Below, one piece after another: positions 61,462-64,000 of a stretch of DNA of 64,000 bases. The stretch lies in the NCBI RefSeq assembly GCF_042666235.1, contig NZ_JBHTFQ010000009.1, forward strand, positions 1 through 64,000, in the 5' to 3' direction. The notes beneath the pieces were generated by a model. It saw only the letters and a list, made by a program, of their open reading frames with translations. It did not search any database and was not told the DNA's origin. The first letter of the stretch is position 1. Every line of letters begins with the position of its first letter. The translations under genes and the position numbers were made by a program. This stretch comes from Halodurantibacterium daqingensis. Its GTDB lineage: Bacteria; Pseudomonadota; Alphaproteobacteria; Rhodobacterales; Rhodobacteraceae.

Positions 61462-61878
61462 TCAGTTCGCCTTCTGCTTGGGCAGGAATGGCAGGGGTGC
61501 GACAGGCACGCCTTCCTCGATAAGGGCGCGCGCCTCCTCGGGGCGGGCCTCGCCATAGATGGCGCGGGCTTCCCGCTCGCCCGCATGCATCGCGCGGGCC
61601 TCAGTCGCAAAGTTCATGCCGACATAGGTGGCATTGGCCTCGATCTCGCGGCGGAGTGCTGCCAGCGCCTCTTGCTGCGGATCCGCGGGGGCGGCAAGGG
61701 CCGGCGCCTTTTCGGAAGGCCGCACCGCCGGCGCCATCAGCTGCTTCTCGATCCGGCTGCTGCCGCAGGACGGACATGAAACATGCCCGCCCGCGCGCAG
61801 CGTGTCATACGCCGCGCCGGACTGGAACCAGCTTTCAAAGCTGTGGTCCTTATCGCATCTGAGGGCAAAGCGGATCAT
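61462..61878 (-). CDS. DUF1178 family protein
   Basis: A 138-residue protein starting MIRFALRCDKDHSFESWF. A CDKDH start and a CPSCGSSRIEKQLM segment give a likely zinc ribbon, and EARALIEEGVPVAPLPF closes the protein. DUF1178 is widespread in alphaproteobacteria without known function. A longer open frame starts 29 codons upstream, but ATG 61878 gives the family N-terminus. Upstream of the SDR by 3 bases. Confidence 0.9.
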   Translation of the reverse strand: MIRFALRCDKDHSFESWFQSGAAYDTLRAGGHVSCPSCGSSRIEKQLMAPAVRPSEKAPALAAPADPQQEALAALRREIEANATYVGMNFATEARAMHAGEREARAIYGEARPEEARALIEEGVPVAPLPFLPKQKAN

Positions 61879-62030
61879 GGCCTGTTCCGATCGTTCGCGC
61901 CATGATCTAACCATAAACGGAACTTGTTCAAGATCGCATGGGCCATGCCGCAGTTCTTGCAACACTGTGCCCGCGCGGCCAGCCGGATTGCGATGCCACG
62001 ATCGGCTGCGTCAGGATGGAAGGAGACGCC

Positions 62031-62084
62031 ATGATCTGCCCCCACATGCCCCTGACGTCACACCGCCAGAAGGTGCGCCGATGA
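62031..62084 (+). CDS. Possible 17-codon leader ORF before thpR
   Basis: ATG 62031 has a strong GAAGGAG 7 bases before it and encodes 17 residues (MICPHMPLTSHRQKVRR). Its stop TGA overlaps the thpR ATG (ATGA at 62081-62084), so ribosomes finishing it could start thpR. thpR also has its own weaker AAGGTG site. No homologue is recognised. Confidence 0.3.
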   Translation: MICPHMPLTSHRQKVRR

Positions 62085-62632
62085 TCCGCGCCTTCATCGC
62101 CCTGCCGGTGCCGCAGGTGCTGGCGAACCGCCTAGCCCTTCTGGCGCAGATGCTTCCGCTGCCAAGGCGTGTGCCCGAAGCGGATCTGCACGTCACGCTC
62201 GCTTTTCTGGGCGATCAGACCGAAGCCGTCCTGGAAGAGGTTCATTTCGCGCTCGAGACCTTGCGCGCCCCTTCCCTCGAGCTTGTCCTGCAGGGGGTGG
62301 GGGCATTCGGGAAGGCCCGTCCGCACTCGGTTCACGCGGTGGTGCGACCTGATCCGCCGCTGATTGCCTTGCAGCAGAAAGTTCTGACAGCAGCGCGGCG
62401 GGCGGGCTGCACCGTTGAGGCGCGCCGCTTCATTCCCCATGTGACGCTGGGGCGGTTCTCCCCGGCAAGCGCCGACCTTCCGAGGTTGGAAAAGGCGCTG
62501 GTTCAGTTTTCGACATTTTCCGCCGGCCCCGAGGCTGTTCCGGCCTTCGGCTTGTACGAATCCCGCCTTCTGCCGTCGGGGCCGCATTACACGCAACTCG
62601 CGGAGTATCCGTTGACGGAGCCTTGGCGATGA
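62081..62632 (+). CDS. thpR: RNA 2',3'-cyclic phosphodiesterase (2H family)
   Basis: A 183-residue 2H phosphoesterase starting MIRAFIALPVP. The two catalytic HxT motifs are LHVTLAFLG near residue 37 and PHVTLGRF near 122. It opens 2',3'-cyclic phosphates and can ligate tRNA halves in vitro in characterised relatives. A longer open frame runs from 61628, but it overlaps DUF1178 and lacks family sequence before 62081. Convergent with the LysR gene. Confidence 0.93.
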   Translation: MIRAFIALPVPQVLANRLALLAQMLPLPRRVPEADLHVTLAFLGDQTEAVLEEVHFALETLRAPSLELVLQGVGAFGKARPHSVHAVVRPDPPLIALQQKVLTAARRAGCTVEARRFIPHVTLGRFSPASADLPRLEKALVQFSTFSAGPEAVPAFGLYESRLLPSGPHYTQLAEYPLTEPWR

Positions 62633-62662
62633 TCCTGCGGACGGGCTGTGCGCGTCGTCCGG

Positions 62663-63556
62663 TTATTCGTGCAGTCCGGGTTCGGCGATCCGTGCAGCAT
62701 GATCCAGCAGTGCGGCGATCACCGGCGTATGCGGTTCGCGCGCCGGGGTGACCAGGCCCACCAGATGCCGGGCTGACGGATCCTCGATAGGGATTGCCAG
62801 CAGGCGGTCCGGGGCCATCACCTCGGTCAGCCGGTCGGGGATCACGCTGGCCCAGTGCCCTGTCAGGACATGGGCGAGCAAGGTAATGACCGAATTCGAC
62901 TCGATCATCGCCTGCGGCGCAAGTGCCGCCGCGGCCATGTGGTGATTGAGGATCCTCCGGTTCTGCATGTCGCCGGTCAGAAGGCAGAGCGGCTGCGCGG
63001 CGACCTCGGCCCAGGTTACGGTCTCGCGCGTATCAAGGCCACCGTCGGGCCGGATCAGAAGCCGGTAGCCTTCGTGATAAAGCGGAACCGTCGTCACGCG
63101 GCCCAGCGGTTCGTTGGCAAGGTAGGTGATGCCGGCGTCCAGTTCGAGCCGCTCGAGCGCCGACAGAATCTCGTAGGAACTGCGCGACTGGATGGTCAGG
63201 CGCACGTTCGGATGGTGCAGTGCAAAGCGCCCCGTCAGATCCACCACCATCGACAGCGCGGTCGGAATGACGCCGATCCGCAGATTGCCCGACAGCCCGT
63301 GACGTGCGGCGCGCATTTCCTCTTTCATCGTGCGGGCATCGGCGACGATGCGCAGCGCCCATTCCAGCACGCGCTGCCCCTCGGGCGTCAGGCCCTGAAA
63401 ACGCGATCCGCGCCAGACAAGCTGCACGCCAAGCTGATCCTCCAGCTGGCGGATCGCACCCGACAGCGAGGGTTGCGTCACGCCGCAGCTTTCGGCAGCG
63501 CGTCCGAAGTGGCGCTCGTTCGCCAGCGCAATAAACATCTCCAGTTTGTCGATCAT
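62663..63556 (-). CDS. LysR-type transcriptional regulator
   Basis: A 297-residue LysR protein. The helix-turn-helix is in residues 1-60 (ALANERHFGRAAESCGVTQPSLSGAIRQLE), then a linker helix and the two-part effector-binding domain. AGGAG precedes ATG 63556; an open frame further upstream overlaps the divergent gene and is not used. It resembles regulators placed beside formate dehydrogenase genes in related bacteria, but no such genes are seen here. It may regulate itself or the divergent S49 gene. Confidence 0.9.
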   Translation of the reverse strand: MIDKLEMFIALANERHFGRAAESCGVTQPSLSGAIRQLEDQLGVQLVWRGSRFQGLTPEGQRVLEWALRIVADARTMKEEMRAARHGLSGNLRIGVIPTALSMVVDLTGRFALHHPNVRLTIQSRSSYEILSALERLELDAGITYLANEPLGRVTTVPLYHEGYRLLIRPDGGLDTRETVTWAEVAAQPLCLLTGDMQNRRILNHHMAAAALAPQAMIESNSVITLLAHVLTGHWASVIPDRLTEVMAPDRLLAIPIEDPSARHLVGLVTPAREPHTPVIAALLDHAARIAEPGLHE

Positions 63557-63655
63557 GGCGGCTCCTGCTACGGATCGGGCGAAAGCGGGTGCTTGTGACG
63601 CTGCTTCTTGTTGCCGGTTCTTGTTACCGGGCTTCGGGCGCTCTAAATGCGATGC

Positions 63656-64000
63656 ATGAAGCGTTTCATTCCATTTCTCAAGACGCCGCCGCGCGTGGCA
63701 CTGGTGCGGCTTTCCGGGACCATCGCCTCGGGCGGCAGGCCGGGCAGCGCGCTCAATGATGCCGCAGTGGCGCCCCTGATCGAACGGGCGTTCCGGCGCG
63801 GCAAGCCGGATGCCGTCGCGCTGGTGATCAATTCGCCGGGCGGCGCGCCGGTGCAGACTGCGCTGATCGCCGGACGCATCCGCCGCCTTGCCGAGGAACG
63901 CAAGGTCAAGGTGCATGCCTTCGTCGAGGATGTCGCCGCATCGGGGGGCTATTGGCTGGCAACGGCGGCAGATGACATCTGGATCGACGAAAGCTCGATC
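63656..64000 (+). CDS. S49 family signal peptide peptidase, SppA/SohB-like (5' part)
   Basis: 115 residues to the window end: MKRFIPFLKTPPRVALVRLSG, INSPGGAPVQTA and the catalytic serine in EDVAASGGYWLATAAD. This is the first half of an S49 serine peptidase of the short SppA/SohB kind, which removes signal peptides or membrane fragments. The family usually has an N-terminal anchor, not obvious here. ATG 63647 in frame is an alternative start. Divergent from the LysR gene; the 3' end lies outside the window. Confidence 0.88.
   Translation, partial: MKRFIPFLKTPPRVALVRLSGTIASGGRPGSALNDAAVAPLIERAFRRGKPDAVALVINSPGGAPVQTALIAGRIRRLAEERKVKVHAFVEDVAASGGYWLATAADDIWIDESSI

Overview
The window is G+C-rich, densely coded chromosome of an alphaproteobacterium, most probably a member of the Rhodobacteraceae (Rhodobacter/Paracoccus type). 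The assignment rests on gene content and order: phosphatidylcholine synthase, DUF484-xerC, the ruvCAB-orf-ybgC-tolQRAB-pal-cpoB-tilS-ftsH run, the ctaC-ctaB-orf-ctaG-ctaE-surf1-thrC-M16 run, DUF1127 and DUF1178 proteins, and an FNR-type box near the aa3 oxidase genes. I could run no database search, so all names come from reading motifs and protein sequence.

Layout. 1-3284 (minus): the promoter-proximal part of a chemotaxis operon, STAS protein-cheY-cheA-cheW, with overlapping start/stop codons; the next gene begins at the left edge. 3714-3789: tRNA-Lys(UUU) with its own promoter. 3885-7692 (plus): dapF, mtaB, pabB and a PabC-like aminotransferase. 7689-13879 (minus): ileS, pcs, xerC, DUF484 and a small transaldolase. 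14002-17883 (plus): priA, msrA, prmA. 17954-18178 (minus): a DUF1127 protein. 18409-30279 (plus): ruvCAB, an unnamed conserved gene, ybgC, the Tol-Pal envelope system, tilS and ftsH. 30351-33666 (plus): a MOSC-domain protein, fhs and folD (C1-folate metabolism). 33656-36775 (minus): PdeM nuclease and Lhr-like helicase of the ligase-associated DNA repair set. 36869-38205 (minus): 3-oxoacid CoA-transferase subunits. 38367-44168 (minus): a 24-residue membrane peptide, topA, dprA, tldD. 44357-53212 (plus): cytochrome oxidase subunits II and III with assembly factors, thrC, an M16 peptidase, an acetyltransferase and an FAD-linked oxidase.

53213-55764 is the only clearly accessory stretch. It holds a decayed short-chain dehydrogenase gene, an unrecognised 270-bp piece, and a decayed IS1182-like insertion sequence with 9-bp terminal inverted repeats. 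Beyond it lie a flavin reductase, an acetyltransferase, the lysC-ptsP pair, an SDR-DUF1178 pair, thpR, a LysR regulator, and the start of an S49 peptidase cut by the right edge.

I found no CRISPR array, phage, toxin-antitoxin pair or clear new system; most of the window is conserved core genome. The points most worth checking are a roughly 300-bp low-G+C patch inside ileS, the perfect FNR box between tldD and ctaC, the tiny membrane peptide gene at 38367-38441, a leader ORF overlapping thpR, and the accessory island.
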